From Blastococcus saxobsidens (GTDB lineage: Bacteria; Actinomycetota; Actinomycetes; Mycobacteriales; Geodermatophilaceae), in the NCBI RefSeq assembly GCF_010682065.1, contig NZ_JAAGWG010000002.1:124001-188000 (forward strand): 64,000 nucleotides of DNA, written 5' to 3'. Both the position numbers and the translations under genes were made by a program. Positions 1 through 8,027 of the stretch are shown piece by piece. Below the pieces are notes generated by a model. The model made no database searches and was not told where the DNA came from. It was given only the letters and a program-made list of their open reading frames with translations. Numbering within the stretch: position 1 is the first letter of the stretch; each line of letters starts with the position of its first letter.

Positions 1-1287
1 GGCGGCGGCCTCGCGCTGGCGCTGGCCGGCGCGGTCCTGGGCGAGCGGCCCCTCGTGCAGCTGGCCGTCTTCGTCCTCGCGCTGCCGCTGCTCGCCGCGC
101 TCGGCGTCGTCCGCGGGCGGTTCCTGGTCACCACGCGGCGCAGCGCCACGCCTGCCCGGGTGCCGCGCGGGACGCCGGCGGAGGTCGTCCTGGAGCTGGG
201 CAGCACCGACACCCGCCGCGGCGGGCTGTGGCTGCTGACCGAGCAGCTGCCCGCCGCCCTCGGGCGATCCCCCCGGTTCACCGTCTCGGGGCTCGCCGCC
301 GGCGCCACCACACCGCTGCGGTACACCGTCACGGGCCGCTTCCGGGGCCGCTACGAGCTGGGACCGCTGAAGCTGCGGGTGGTCGACCCGTTCGGCCTGG
401 TCGAGCGGACCGCCGTCGGCACCGGCACCGCCCCGCTCGTCGTCGTCCCCCGGGTGCGCCCGCTCGGCCCTGGCGGCCCCGGCGCCGGCTCCGGGCGCGG
501 TGGCAACGGCTCGCACCGGGCGATCAGCGCGCAGGGCGACGACGACGTCAGCGTGCGGGACTACCGGCGCGGCGACGACCTGCGGAAGGTGCACTGGAAG
601 GTCACCGCGCGCACCGGCGAGCTCATGGTGCGGCTGGAGGAACGCCCCTGGCGGGCCCAGGGCACCCTGCTTCTCGACACCCGCGCCCGCGCCCACCTCG
701 TCGCGCCGCTGCGCCCGGACGCGGGCGCCGCCCCGGGCCCGGCCGGCGACGACTGCCCGCCCGCCGACAGCCTGGAGTGGCTGGTCGAGGCGGCGGCGAG
801 CATCGGGGTCACCCTGGCCGGCCGCGGATCCGACGTCCGGGTGGTCACCGACGCCGGCGAGCTCGCCCCCGCCCCGGGCCGGGCCGGGCTGCGCGCCGAC
901 GAGCTGCTCGACCGGCTGGCGACCGTGCGGCCCTCGCGGGTGGCCGGCCTGCACGACGCCGTCACCACCGCCTGCCGTGCCGCGGGTGACGGGCCGCTGA
1001 TCTGCCTGCTGGGCGCCGTCGGCCCCGACGACGTGGCCGAGCTGGTGCAGCTGCGGCCGGGGCCGGCGACCGACGTCGCCGTGCTCGTGGACGTCACCGG
1101 CTGGGCCGACCCCTCCTCGCGCGGCCGCCGCCCCGCGGGCGGGTCCGACGTGCTCCGGACGGCCCGGGAGGAGGCGGCCGCCCTGCTCACCGCCGCCGGC
1201 TGGCAGGTGGCGACGGCGACCGCGGACCGCGGCGTCGCCGACGTGTGGGCGGCGCTGGGCGGCGTTCCCCGCGGGGTGCCGGCGTGA
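1..1287 (+). CDS. DUF58 domain-containing protein, 5' end outside window
   Basis: The frame is open from base 1, so the start lies left of the window; a GTG at 55 is probably internal because the upstream codons continue a hydrophobic N-terminus. A membrane-embedded hydrophobic stretch covers roughly the first 35 visible residues. A beta-rich region follows, then the family's hallmark segment (RDYRRGDDLRKVHWK) near visible residue 185. DUF58 proteins usually form MoxR ATPase-DUF58-transglutaminase clusters thought to act on secreted or cell-envelope proteins; the molecular role is not established. Its TGA overlaps the GTG of the next gene (GTGA at 1284-1287), so the two are probably translationally coupled. 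A MoxR gene would be expected just outside the window. Confidence 0.9.
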   Translation, partial: GGGLALALAGAVLGERPLVQLAVFVLALPLLAALGVVRGRFLVTTRRSATPARVPRGTPAEVVLELGSTDTRRGGLWLLTEQLPAALGRSPRFTVSGLAAGATTPLRYTVTGRFRGRYELGPLKLRVVDPFGLVERTAVGTGTAPLVVVPRVRPLGPGGPGAGSGRGGNGSHRAISAQGDDDVSVRDYRRGDDLRKVHWKVTARTGELMVRLEERPWRAQGTLLLDTRARAHLVAPLRPDAGAAPGPAGDDCPPADSLEWLVEAAASIGVTLAGRGSDVRVVTDAGELAPAPGRAGLRADELLDRLATVRPSRVAGLHDAVTTACRAAGDGPLICLLGAVGPDDVAELVQLRPGPATDVAVLVDVTGWADPSSRGRRPAGGSDVLRTAREEAAALLTAAGWQVATATADRGVADVWAALGGVPRGVPA

Positions 1288-3593
1288 CCCGCCCGGACGT
1301 GCCCTCGGCCCTCGCCGCGGCCACCGCCACCTTCCTGGGCGCGTTCGCCCTCACCCCGGTCTTCTCCTCCACCGCCTGGGTGCTGCCCGTGGCCGCCGTC
1401 GTCGCCGTCGTCCTGGCCGGCGGGCTGCTCCTGCGCGGCGCCGGGCAGGGGCTGTCGCAAGGCCGGGCGACCGCCTGGCCGGCCGAGCGGCTGGGCACGC
1501 TGCTGGTCCCCGTCGGGCAGGTGGCGCTCGTGCTCTGCGTCCTCACCGCCCTGTTCGCCCCCGACCGGGCGGTGGCGGGGCTCCTGCCCACGCCGGGCAG
1601 TGTCGGCGACCTCGTCGGCGTCCTCTCCGACGGCACGGCGGAGATGCAGGAGCAGGCCACCCCCGCGCTGCCGCTGACCGGGCTGCTCGCGCTGACCACG
1701 CTCTTCGTGGGGCTGGTGGCGGTCGTCGTCGACCTGGTCACCGTGGCGGGCCGTCGCGGGGCGCTGGCCGGCCTGGCGCTGCTGGTCCTGGTCTGCGTCC
1801 CGGTCGCCACCGTGACCGGCGCCGTGGGGTTGCCGGCCCTGGTGGCGCCCGCGATCGGGTTCGCGGTGCTCCTGCGCGCCGACCAGCGGCGCGTGCTCGG
1901 GGGGCTGCACGGCTGGACCGGCGGCACCGGCGCGGCGCTGCGCATAGGAGTGGCCGCCCTGGCCGCCGCCCTCGTGCTGGGCCCCCTGGTGCCGACCCTG
2001 CAGGAGGGCTCCTTCGCCACCGGGTTGGGTGGCGGCGCCGGCGGCGCGACCGGGACGGCGCTGGACCCGGCGGCCGAGCTGCGGGGGCAGCTCACCCGCG
2101 GCGAGCCGATCGACCTGTTGCGCGTGGACGCGTCGGTCGAGGACCTCGGCTACCTGCGCGCCGTCGCCCTCGACGAGTACGACCCGGTCGACGGCTGGAC
2201 GCTCAGCAACCTCGACGGCCAGCGGACGGTGGCCGAGGCCGAGAGCCTTGCCCCGCTGCCGCCCCGCCAGCTCGCCCGGCCGGTCACCGCCGAGATCGAG
2301 GTGCTCGAGCACGACGACCGGTTCCTGCCCGTCCCCACCTCCCCCCTGTCGGTGCAGGTGGCGGGGAACGCCGAGGACTGGCGGTTCGACGTCCCGACCG
2401 GCACCGTGTTCGGCCGCGACGTGACCACCGCAGGGCAGCGGTACCGCGTGACGGCGAACGAGCCACGGCCCTCCGCGGAGCTGCTCTCCGGCGCCCCGCC
2501 GATGGCGGCGGACCGCCCCGTCCAGGAGCGCTTCGCGGCCCTCCCCCCGCTCGACCCGGCGATCGGCGAGCTGACCGCCCAGCTGACGTCGGGCGCTCCC
2601 ACGCCGTACGAGGCGGTCCGCCGCATCCAGGCCTACCTGACCGACCGCAGCAACGGGTTCGTCTACAGCCTCTCCACCGCCCCGGGGACCTCCGGCGACG
2701 ACCTCGTGGACTTCCTGCGCCTCAAGCGCGGCTACTGCGAGCAGTACGCGGGGGCGATGGCGGTGCTGGTGCGGCAGGCGGGCATGCCGGCACGCGTGGC
2801 CATGGGCTACACGCCGGGCTCGGTGCAGGACGACGGCTCGCGGCTGATCACCAGCGACGACGCCCACGCGTGGGTCGAGGTCTACTTCCAGGCGTACGGC
2901 TGGGTGCCGTTCGACCCCACGCCGATCGCGGTCGACCGCCGGGTGCAGCTGCCGTGGTCACCGCGCACCTCGGCCGAGCAGGACGTCACCCCGACCGCCC
3001 CCGGCTCGGCACCCACCGCCGCCCCGCCGGTGGAGGTCCCGCGGGAGGACCGCGTGCCGGAGGCGGCCCCCCAGGCGGCCGCCCGCCCGGAGGAGGCGAC
3101 GTCGCTGCGGCCGGTCCTGGCGGGCGTCGGCGCGGTGACCCTCGCGGCGGTGCTGCTGATCCTCCCCGGCAGCCTGCGGGCGCTGCAGCGCCGTCGCCGG
3201 CTGGCCGGCGGTGACGCGGCGCAGCTGTGGGACGAGCTGACGGCGAGCGCGGTGGACCTGGGCATGCGACTGCACCCGTCGTGGACCCCGCGCCGCATCG
3301 CCGGCGCTCTCACCGACGCGGCCACCCCCGGGGCGGCAGCGGCGTTCGGCGAGCTGGCGCGGGCGGAGGAGACGGCCACGTTCGGGCGGCCCGGGAGCTC
3401 GCCCGGCGACCCGCGGCTGGCGGCGACGCTGCGGACGGCGCGGCAGGCGCTGGTCGGCGCCCAGCCCTGGCCCCGGCGCCTGCGGGCCCGGGTGTGGCCG
3501 GTCTCGCTGGTGAGCGGGGTCCGGGACACGACGGCGCGCTGGGCCCGGAACGCCGCCGGCCGCCGTCCCGGAAGGACGACGGCCGGCGGCTGA
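1284..3593 (+). CDS. TgpA-like membrane transglutaminase-domain protein
   Basis: 769 residues. The GTG at 1284 overlaps the upstream stop and gives the natural N-terminus; an in-frame start at 1245 would only add residues overlapping DUF58. Several transmembrane helices occupy about residues 5-240. An extracytoplasmic transglutaminase core follows with the C-H-D triad visible: Cys485 (GYCEQYAG), His528 (DAHAWVEV) and Asp544 (FDPTP). A further helix lies near 610-630, followed by a basic cytoplasmic tail. This is the DUF3488-transglutaminase-DUF4129 architecture of TgpA-like proteins. It probably acts with DUF58 on envelope substrates; the substrate is unknown. A strong hairpin sits inside its last codons. 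Confidence 0.9.
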   Translation: MTRPDVPSALAAATATFLGAFALTPVFSSTAWVLPVAAVVAVVLAGGLLLRGAGQGLSQGRATAWPAERLGTLLVPVGQVALVLCVLTALFAPDRAVAGLLPTPGSVGDLVGVLSDGTAEMQEQATPALPLTGLLALTTLFVGLVAVVVDLVTVAGRRGALAGLALLVLVCVPVATVTGAVGLPALVAPAIGFAVLLRADQRRVLGGLHGWTGGTGAALRIGVAALAAALVLGPLVPTLQEGSFATGLGGGAGGATGTALDPAAELRGQLTRGEPIDLLRVDASVEDLGYLRAVALDEYDPVDGWTLSNLDGQRTVAEAESLAPLPPRQLARPVTAEIEVLEHDDRFLPVPTSPLSVQVAGNAEDWRFDVPTGTVFGRDVTTAGQRYRVTANEPRPSAELLSGAPPMAADRPVQERFAALPPLDPAIGELTAQLTSGAPTPYEAVRRIQAYLTDRSNGFVYSLSTAPGTSGDDLVDFLRLKRGYCEQYAGAMAVLVRQAGMPARVAMGYTPGSVQDDGSRLITSDDAHAWVEVYFQAYGWVPFDPTPIAVDRRVQLPWSPRTSAEQDVTPTAPGSAPTAAPPVEVPREDRVPEAAPQAAARPEEATSLRPVLAGVGAVTLAAVLLILPGSLRALQRRRRLAGGDAAQLWDELTASAVDLGMRLHPSWTPRRIAGALTDAATPGAAAAFGELARAEETATFGRPGSSPGDPRLAATLRTARQALVGAQPWPRRLRARVWPVSLVSGVRDTTARWARNAAGRRPGRTTAGG
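3552..3590 (+). terminator. Hairpin inside the 3' end of the transglutaminase gene
   Basis: A 17-bp stem with one mismatch (3552-3568 pairing with 3574-3590) and a 5-base loop sits just before the TGA at 3591. There is no T-tract, as is usual in high-GC actinobacteria. It lies between this gene and the convergent DUF3040 gene, so it could terminate transcripts from either side. Confidence 0.55.
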
Positions 3594-3604
3594 ACGCGGT
3601 GCGG

Positions 3605-4009
3605 CTACTGGTCGTAGCGGCGGCGGAAGCGCTCCTCGAGGCGGCTCTTCATCGGCTGACGGCCGCGGGTGCGGCCTCCCCGACCGGCCGCGGAGGACCC
3701 CCGGGGACCGGCCGGACCGGCGGACTCGACCACCGCGCCGGTGGCGGCGCGGTAGTTCAGCACGCCGAGCGTCGCGCCGCCGAAGGCGACGAGGAAGCCC
3801 AGCACCCCGAGGGGCACCGAGCTGGTGACGGCGCCGGCCACGAGGACGGCGAAGCCGACCAGGACCAGCAGCCCGCCGAGCTGCAGCATGCGGCGGGCCT
3901 TCTGACGGCGATCGCCGGTGCGGACCGAGGAAGCGAACTTGGGATCGTCATCGACGAGGGCGCGCTCGATCTGCTCCAGCAGACGCTGCTCGTGCTCGGA
4001 GAGCGGCAC
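3605..4009 (-). CDS. DUF3040 family membrane protein
   Basis: 134 residues starting at a GTG preceded by GGAGG at 5 bases spacing. The N-terminus (PLSEHEQRLLEQIERAL...DDPKFASSVR) is the DUF3040 signature. Two transmembrane helices follow at about residues 43-85. The tail is basic and ends in RLEERFRRRYDQ, typical of the family. It matches Rv2169c of M. tuberculosis as I recall that sequence; the function is unknown. A much longer frame through this region is only a GC-driven extension upstream of the real start. Confidence 0.88.
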   Translation of the reverse strand: MPLSEHEQRLLEQIERALVDDDPKFASSVRTGDRRQKARRMLQLGGLLVLVGFAVLVAGAVTSSVPLGVLGFLVAFGGATLGVLNYRAATGAVVESAGPAGPRGSSAAGRGGRTRGRQPMKSRLEERFRRRYDQ

Positions 4010-4131
4010 GTCGACCTCCAGGGTGGGGCGAAGCCGTCGGAGGCTCCCGCCGACGGTATGACCGAGGATACGAGCCGTTCGCAAGCGGCGAAAGGCGACG
4101 GCCCGGCGACCCGCCGGACGGACGGTGATGA

Positions 4132-5382
4132 TCATCCCTCCGGGTGGGCGCGGCGGCCCGTCCGCGCAGCTCCGGGGCCCGCTCCCCCGGGCCGCCCCGA
4201 ACGGTGCAGCAGCGTGGCCGGGCGGACGGCGCCGGCCCCGAACCGGCGGGCGGCGCGGTCTGCGGCCAGCTCGGCGTCCCGGCGGCCGTGCTCGCGGGCC
4301 CCGAGCTCCAGCTGCTGGGGGGCCGCCCCCGCGTCGACGAGCCGTTCGGCCCGCACGCCGACCAGCCGGATGCGGGCGCGCTCGAGGCCCAGGGCGTCGT
4401 AGAGGGCCCGGGCGGTGTCGTAGAGCTCCTTCCCCACGTCGGTGGGGGTGCCGAGCGTCCGGCTGCGGGTGATCGTGGCGAAGTCGGCGAACCGCACCTT
4501 GATGCTCACCGTGCGGGCCAGGCAGTCGATCGAGCGCAGCCGCCCGGCCGTGCGCTCGGCCAGGTGCAGCAGCTCCCGGTGGATGACGGCGGGGTCGTCG
4601 ACGTCGGAGGAGAACGTCTCCTCCGCGCCCGTGGACCGCTCCGGCTCGTCGGGCACGACCCGGCGCGGATCGCGTCCCCACGCCAGCTCGTGCAAGTGCG
4701 TGCCGGCCGCCGCGCCCAGCGCCCGCTGGAGGGTCCGCGCCGGCACGTGCGCCAGGTCGCCGACCGTCCGCAGCCCGAGCCGCAGCAGCGTCTCCTCGGT
4801 CTTGGGGCCCACGCCCCACAGCGCGTTCACCGGCAGCGGGTGCAGGAAGCCCATGACCTCCGGCGGGCGGACGACCAGCATCCCGTCGGGCTTGGCGCGG
4901 GTGGAGGCGAGCTTCGCGACGAACTTGGTGCCGGCGACGCCGACCGAGCAGGTGATGCCCTGCTCGTCGTAGACCCGGGCCCGGACGTACTCGCCGATCG
5001 CCACGGCGTCGCCCAGCCGGCGGCCGGCGCCTGCGACGTCGAGGAACGCCTCGTCCAGCGAGAGCGGCTCGACCAGCGGCGTGATCGACCGGAACAGCGC
5101 CATGACCGACCGGGACACCTCGGTGTAGAGCGCCATGTCCCCCGGCAGGACCGTCGCCGTCGGGCACAGCCGCAGCGCCCGGGCGGTGGGCATGGCCGCG
5201 TGCACCCCGTAGCGGCGGGCCTCGTAGGTGGCCGAGGTGACCACACCCCGGTTGCCGGCGCCACCGACGATCACCGGCGTGCCGGCCAGCTCGGGCCGGC
5301 GGCGCACCTCGACGCTGGCGAAGAACGCGTCCATGTCGACGTGCAGGACGGTGCAGCCGGCCGCTCGGGACACGCTGCCCAC
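4132..5382 (-). CDS. dinB: DNA polymerase IV (Y-family translesion polymerase)
   Basis: 416 residues. DinB copies past damaged template bases with low fidelity. Visible catalytic residues are Asp16 and Asp18 (LHVDMDAFFASVE) and Asp110-Glu111 (PLSLDEAFLDV). The helix-hairpin-helix segment (WGVGPKTEETLLRLG) and the little-finger domain follow. A beta-clamp-binding type motif QLELG lies near residue 360, with a basic tail of about 50 residues after it. GTG at 5382 is chosen because GGAGGGG lies just upstream; GTG at 5373 is an alternative. A perfect LexA box sits 21 bases upstream of the start, so the gene is very likely SOS-induced. Confidence 0.93.
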   Translation of the reverse strand: MGSVSRAAGCTVLHVDMDAFFASVEVRRRPELAGTPVIVGGAGNRGVVTSATYEARRYGVHAAMPTARALRLCPTATVLPGDMALYTEVSRSVMALFRSITPLVEPLSLDEAFLDVAGAGRRLGDAVAIGEYVRARVYDEQGITCSVGVAGTKFVAKLASTRAKPDGMLVVRPPEVMGFLHPLPVNALWGVGPKTEETLLRLGLRTVGDLAHVPARTLQRALGAAAGTHLHELAWGRDPRRVVPDEPERSTGAEETFSSDVDDPAVIHRELLHLAERTAGRLRSIDCLARTVSIKVRFADFATITRSRTLGTPTDVGKELYDTARALYDALGLERARIRLVGVRAERLVDAGAAPQQLELGAREHGRRDAELAADRAARRFGAGAVRPATLLHRSGRPGGAGPGAARTGRRAHPEG

Positions 5383-5402
5383 GACCCCCTCCCCACTCCT
5401 CC

Positions 5403-5420
5403 GTCGAACACGTGTTCGAC
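5403..5420 (-). promoter_or_regulatory. LexA (SOS) box upstream of dinB
   Basis: GTCGAACACGTGTTCGAC is a perfect 18-bp palindrome. It contains TCGAAC-N4-GTTCGA, the mycobacterial/actinobacterial LexA operator consensus. It lies 21 bases before the dinB start codon. Confidence 0.9.
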
Positions 5421-5482
5421 AGCGGGGACGATAGCGGGTCCGTGCCGGGGCGGCCGATTCAGGACCGCCCCGGCGTGCCGGA

Positions 5483-6178
5483 TCAGCCGACCGAGATCCG
5501 GTCGGCCTCCGCGTCCCGCTTGCTCGGCCACATCTTGGCGCCGACGATGCCGCCCAGGGAGGCGGCGGCGATGGACAGGCCCAGCCCGAGAACTGCCCAG
5601 CCGGCGGCGGAGCGGGCCACGTCGGCCGCCTGGCCGGCGGCGACGTCGGGCAGGTTCGCCCGGTCGATGCCGCCGACGTCGGTGACCACGCCGGCCAGCG
5701 ACCCGAGGAGGGCACCACCGCCGAACAGCGTCAGCACGAGCAGGGCCACCACTGTCAGGGCCCACACCAGGATGCCGTGCAGCAGTCCGTCGGCGAGGCC
5801 GCGCCACACCGCGGTCGCGCCCGCGGTCAGCCCGCCGAGGAACAGGGCGATCAGCCCGTTCACCCCGCTGATCCAGTCGGCGCTGTTGCCGGAGGACGAG
5901 CCGATGTCCCACCAGCCCAGTGCGAGGGTGGCGAGCTGCAGCAGCAGGAAGGTGGGCATCGCCACCACCAGGCCGGCCCACACCGGCCCCCAGCGGACGC
6001 GGTCGCGCCGCGACGGCGCCACCGACACCTGGGTGGGCCGCTCGACCCGCTCCTCCGTGCGGAAGACCGGCGGGGGTGCCGTGCGCGTAGCGCCCGCTAC
6101 CGGCTCCACCCGGGTCGCGGTCTGCTCACGGTCCACGTCGTCGTTGAATCCTTCGGTACGTACTCGACCCTCGGTCAT
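5483..6178 (-). CDS. Multi-spanning membrane protein of unknown function
   Basis: 231 residues from ATG 6178, with AGGAGAGGTC directly upstream as ribosome-binding site. About 70 hydrophilic, Arg- and Thr-rich cytoplasmic residues precede four to five predicted transmembrane segments (near 75-97, 110-130, 138-160 and 195-215). The loops are rich in Gly and Ala. I do not recognise a catalytic motif. It may belong to the YrzE-like actinobacterial membrane proteins, but that is a guess from topology. It reads toward dinB with about 100 bases between them. Confidence 0.6.
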   Translation of the reverse strand: MTEGRVRTEGFNDDVDREQTATRVEPVAGATRTAPPPVFRTEERVERPTQVSVAPSRRDRVRWGPVWAGLVVAMPTFLLLQLATLALGWWDIGSSSGNSADWISGVNGLIALFLGGLTAGATAVWRGLADGLLHGILVWALTVVALLVLTLFGGGALLGSLAGVVTDVGGIDRANLPDVAAGQAADVARSAAGWAVLGLGLSIAAASLGGIVGAKMWPSKRDAEADRISVG

Positions 6179-6432
6179 GACCTCTCCTGTCTCGTGCGTC
6201 GTCTCATGTGCACGGGAAGGGATGCCCGGGGAGCCCCGCGCCGACCGCGACCGTCGCGAGCTGTAACACGAACGAGATGCATCGCGGTGGGCCGCGCCCG
6301 GCGTCCGGCACGCGGTCCGCCGGACCCCGACCGCCCAGGTCACCGGCCATGTGTGGCTGCCGAGCAGGTGAGGTACAGCAGGCTCCGCAGGGCCGCCGTC
6401 CGGCGGCCTGCGTCGATGGATCGGAGGAGCCA

Positions 6433-6699
6433 GTGGCGCTCGACGAGGACATGACCACCCCGGGTGACGGCGGTGCCGACGGCGGCGCCGACAGCGGCGC
6501 CCACGGTCCTGCTGACGGCGGTGCCGCCGGCGGCGGTTCCGACGGTGGCGCGGACGGCGGTGCCGATGGCGGCGCGGACGGCGGTGCCGATGGCGGCGCG
6601 GACGGCGGTGCCGATGGCGGCGCGGACGGCGGTGCCGATGGTGGTGCCGACGGCGGCGCGGACGGCGGTGCCGATGGCGGCGCGGACGGCTCGGCCTGA
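6433..6699 (+). CDS. Small Asp-Gly-Gly-Ala repeat ORF, possible leader peptide
   Basis: An 88-residue ORF starts at GTG 6433 with a good GGAGGA ribosome-binding site 5 bases upstream. The product starts VALDEDMTTPGDGG and becomes a low-complexity DGGADGGA chain encoded by 24-bp repeats. Its TGA (6697-6699) overlaps CTG 6696 in the frame of the following cupin gene, giving a CTGA junction shaped like the GTGA junctions elsewhere here. It may be a translated leader, or the N-terminal linker of the cupin protein displaced by a frameshift. All frames through the repeat are open, so coding is not proved. Confidence 0.35.
   Translation: MALDEDMTTPGDGGADGGADSGAHGPADGGAAGGGSDGGADGGADGGADGGADGGADGGADGGADGGADGGADGGADGGADGGADGSA
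6553..6684 (+). repeat. 24-bp tandem repeat encoding DGGADGGA
   Basis: Exact 24-bp units occupy 6553-6576, 6577-6600, 6601-6624 and 6661-6684. A variant copy (6625-6648) and a half unit (6649-6660) sit between the third and fourth. Degenerate versions extend back to about 6465. The unit length is a multiple of 3, so gain or loss of copies keeps the frame. Confidence 0.95.
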
Positions 6700-6767
6700 C
6701 CGAGGACCCGACCCCGCAGGGCGGTGCGGAGCAGCTGCTCCGCCCCGCCCTGCGGCGGTGCACGGAC

Positions 6768-8027
6768 ATGGAGCCGGAGCTCTTCGGGCAGCGGTACTGG
6801 GCCCGCCGCCCGCTGCTGACCCGCGCCGAGGACACCGGCAACTCCTTCACCGACCTCCTGGATCTCCCGGCGGTCGACGAGCTGCTCTCCCGCCGCGGCC
6901 TGCGGACCCCCTTCCTGCGGATCGCCAAGGACGGCGCCGTCGTCGACCCCAAGCGCTTCACCACCTCCGGCGGCGCGGGTGCCGAGATCGCCGACCAGGT
7001 GTCGTCGGAGGCCGTGCTGCGCCTGTTCGCCGACGGCAGCACCGTGGTGCTCCAGGGCCTGCACCGGCTGTGGCCGCCGCTGATCGAGTTCGCCGACCAG
7101 CTCGCCGCCGACCTGGGCCACCCCACCCAGGTGAACGCCTACATCACCCCGCCGTCCTCGCGCGGGTTCAGCCCGCACTACGACGTGCACGACGTCTTCG
7201 TGCTGCAGGTGGCCGGCGAGAAGCACTGGACGATCCACGAGCCGGTGCTCCCCGACCCGCTGCGCACCCAGATCTGGAACGACCGCGCCGACGAGGTGGC
7301 CGCCGCGGCCGAGCGCGAGCCGGTCATCGACGCGGTGCTGCGCCCCGGTGACGCCCTCTACCTGCCGCGCGGGTACCTGCACTCGGCCCGGGCGCTCGGC
7401 GAGATCAGCGCCCACCTGACCGTCGGCATCCACTCGGTGACCCGCTGGGCGGCCGCCGAGTCGGCGCTGGACGTGGTGCGGACGCTCGCCGCCGAGGACC
7501 CGGAGCTGCGCGGCTCCCTGCCGCTCGGCCTGGACCTGACCCGCCCCGACTCGATCCGCGGCGACGTCGCCGCCGTGATCGCCGGTCTGCAGGAGTGGCT
7601 GGGTCGCGTCGACCCGACCGAGGTGGCCGACCGCCTGCGGGCCCGCTCCTGGGCGCAGGTGCGCCCCGAGCCGGTCGCACCGCTGGCGCAGGCCACCGCC
7701 GCGGCCGCGCTCACGCCGGACACGGTGCTGCGGCTGCGCACGCGGCTGCGGTGCTCGCTGCGCGACGCCGCCGGGGGCGGCATGACGCTGATCGCCGGCC
7801 GGCGGTCGCACTCGTTCCCCGCCGACGTCGGGCCGGCGCTCAGCGCGCTGCTGGAGGTGGGCGAGCTCAAGGTCGGGGACCTCCCCGGGCTCGAGCCCGC
7901 CGACCGGATCACGCTGGCCCGCAGGCTGGTCACCGACGGGATCGCCACGGTGCCCGACGCGGTGCCCGGGAACGCCCGGACCAGGGACGATGACGGTCAT
8001 GGCCACGCGACCGGGGAACACCGGTGA
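6768..8027 (+). CDS. Cupin/JmjC-type Fe(II), 2-oxoglutarate dioxygenase (ribosomal-oxygenase family)
   Basis: 419 residues from ATG 6768. The fold and motifs fit the Cupin_4 family of YcfD/RoxA-like protein hydroxylases: HxD iron ligands His137 and Asp139 (PHYDVHD), and distal His205 (LPRGYLHSA). A Phe-Leu-Arg segment near 50 and a winged-helix-like C-terminal half follow. Recognisable family sequence (LRPALRRCTD...) continues upstream of ATG 6768, back to a possible CTG start at 6696. No ATG, GTG or TTG exists in that frame before a stop at 6513, so the true N-terminus is uncertain. The 3' end overlaps the next gene by 38 bases. The protein target is unknown. Confidence 0.82.
   Translation: MEPELFGQRYWARRPLLTRAEDTGNSFTDLLDLPAVDELLSRRGLRTPFLRIAKDGAVVDPKRFTTSGGAGAEIADQVSSEAVLRLFADGSTVVLQGLHRLWPPLIEFADQLAADLGHPTQVNAYITPPSSRGFSPHYDVHDVFVLQVAGEKHWTIHEPVLPDPLRTQIWNDRADEVAAAAEREPVIDAVLRPGDALYLPRGYLHSARALGEISAHLTVGIHSVTRWAAAESALDVVRTLAAEDPELRGSLPLGLDLTRPDSIRGDVAAVIAGLQEWLGRVDPTEVADRLRARSWAQVRPEPVAPLAQATAAAALTPDTVLRLRTRLRCSLRDAAGGGMTLIAGRRSHSFPADVGPALSALLEVGELKVGDLPGLEPADRITLARRLVTDGIATVPDAVPGNARTRDDDGHGHATGEHR

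Noticed and set aside
561-2867. Very long open frame on the minus strand opposite the DUF58/transglutaminase genes
   Set aside because: It is an artefact of high GC at third codon positions: composition is Arg/Gly/His-rich and the plus-strand genes have clear domains. The same applies to similar long shadows opposite dnaE2, the threonine aldolase, glycerol kinase and others.
6465-6699. CRISPR-like appearance of the 24-bp repeats
   Set aside because: Units are contiguous with no unique spacers, encode an in-frame peptide, and have no cas genes nearby.
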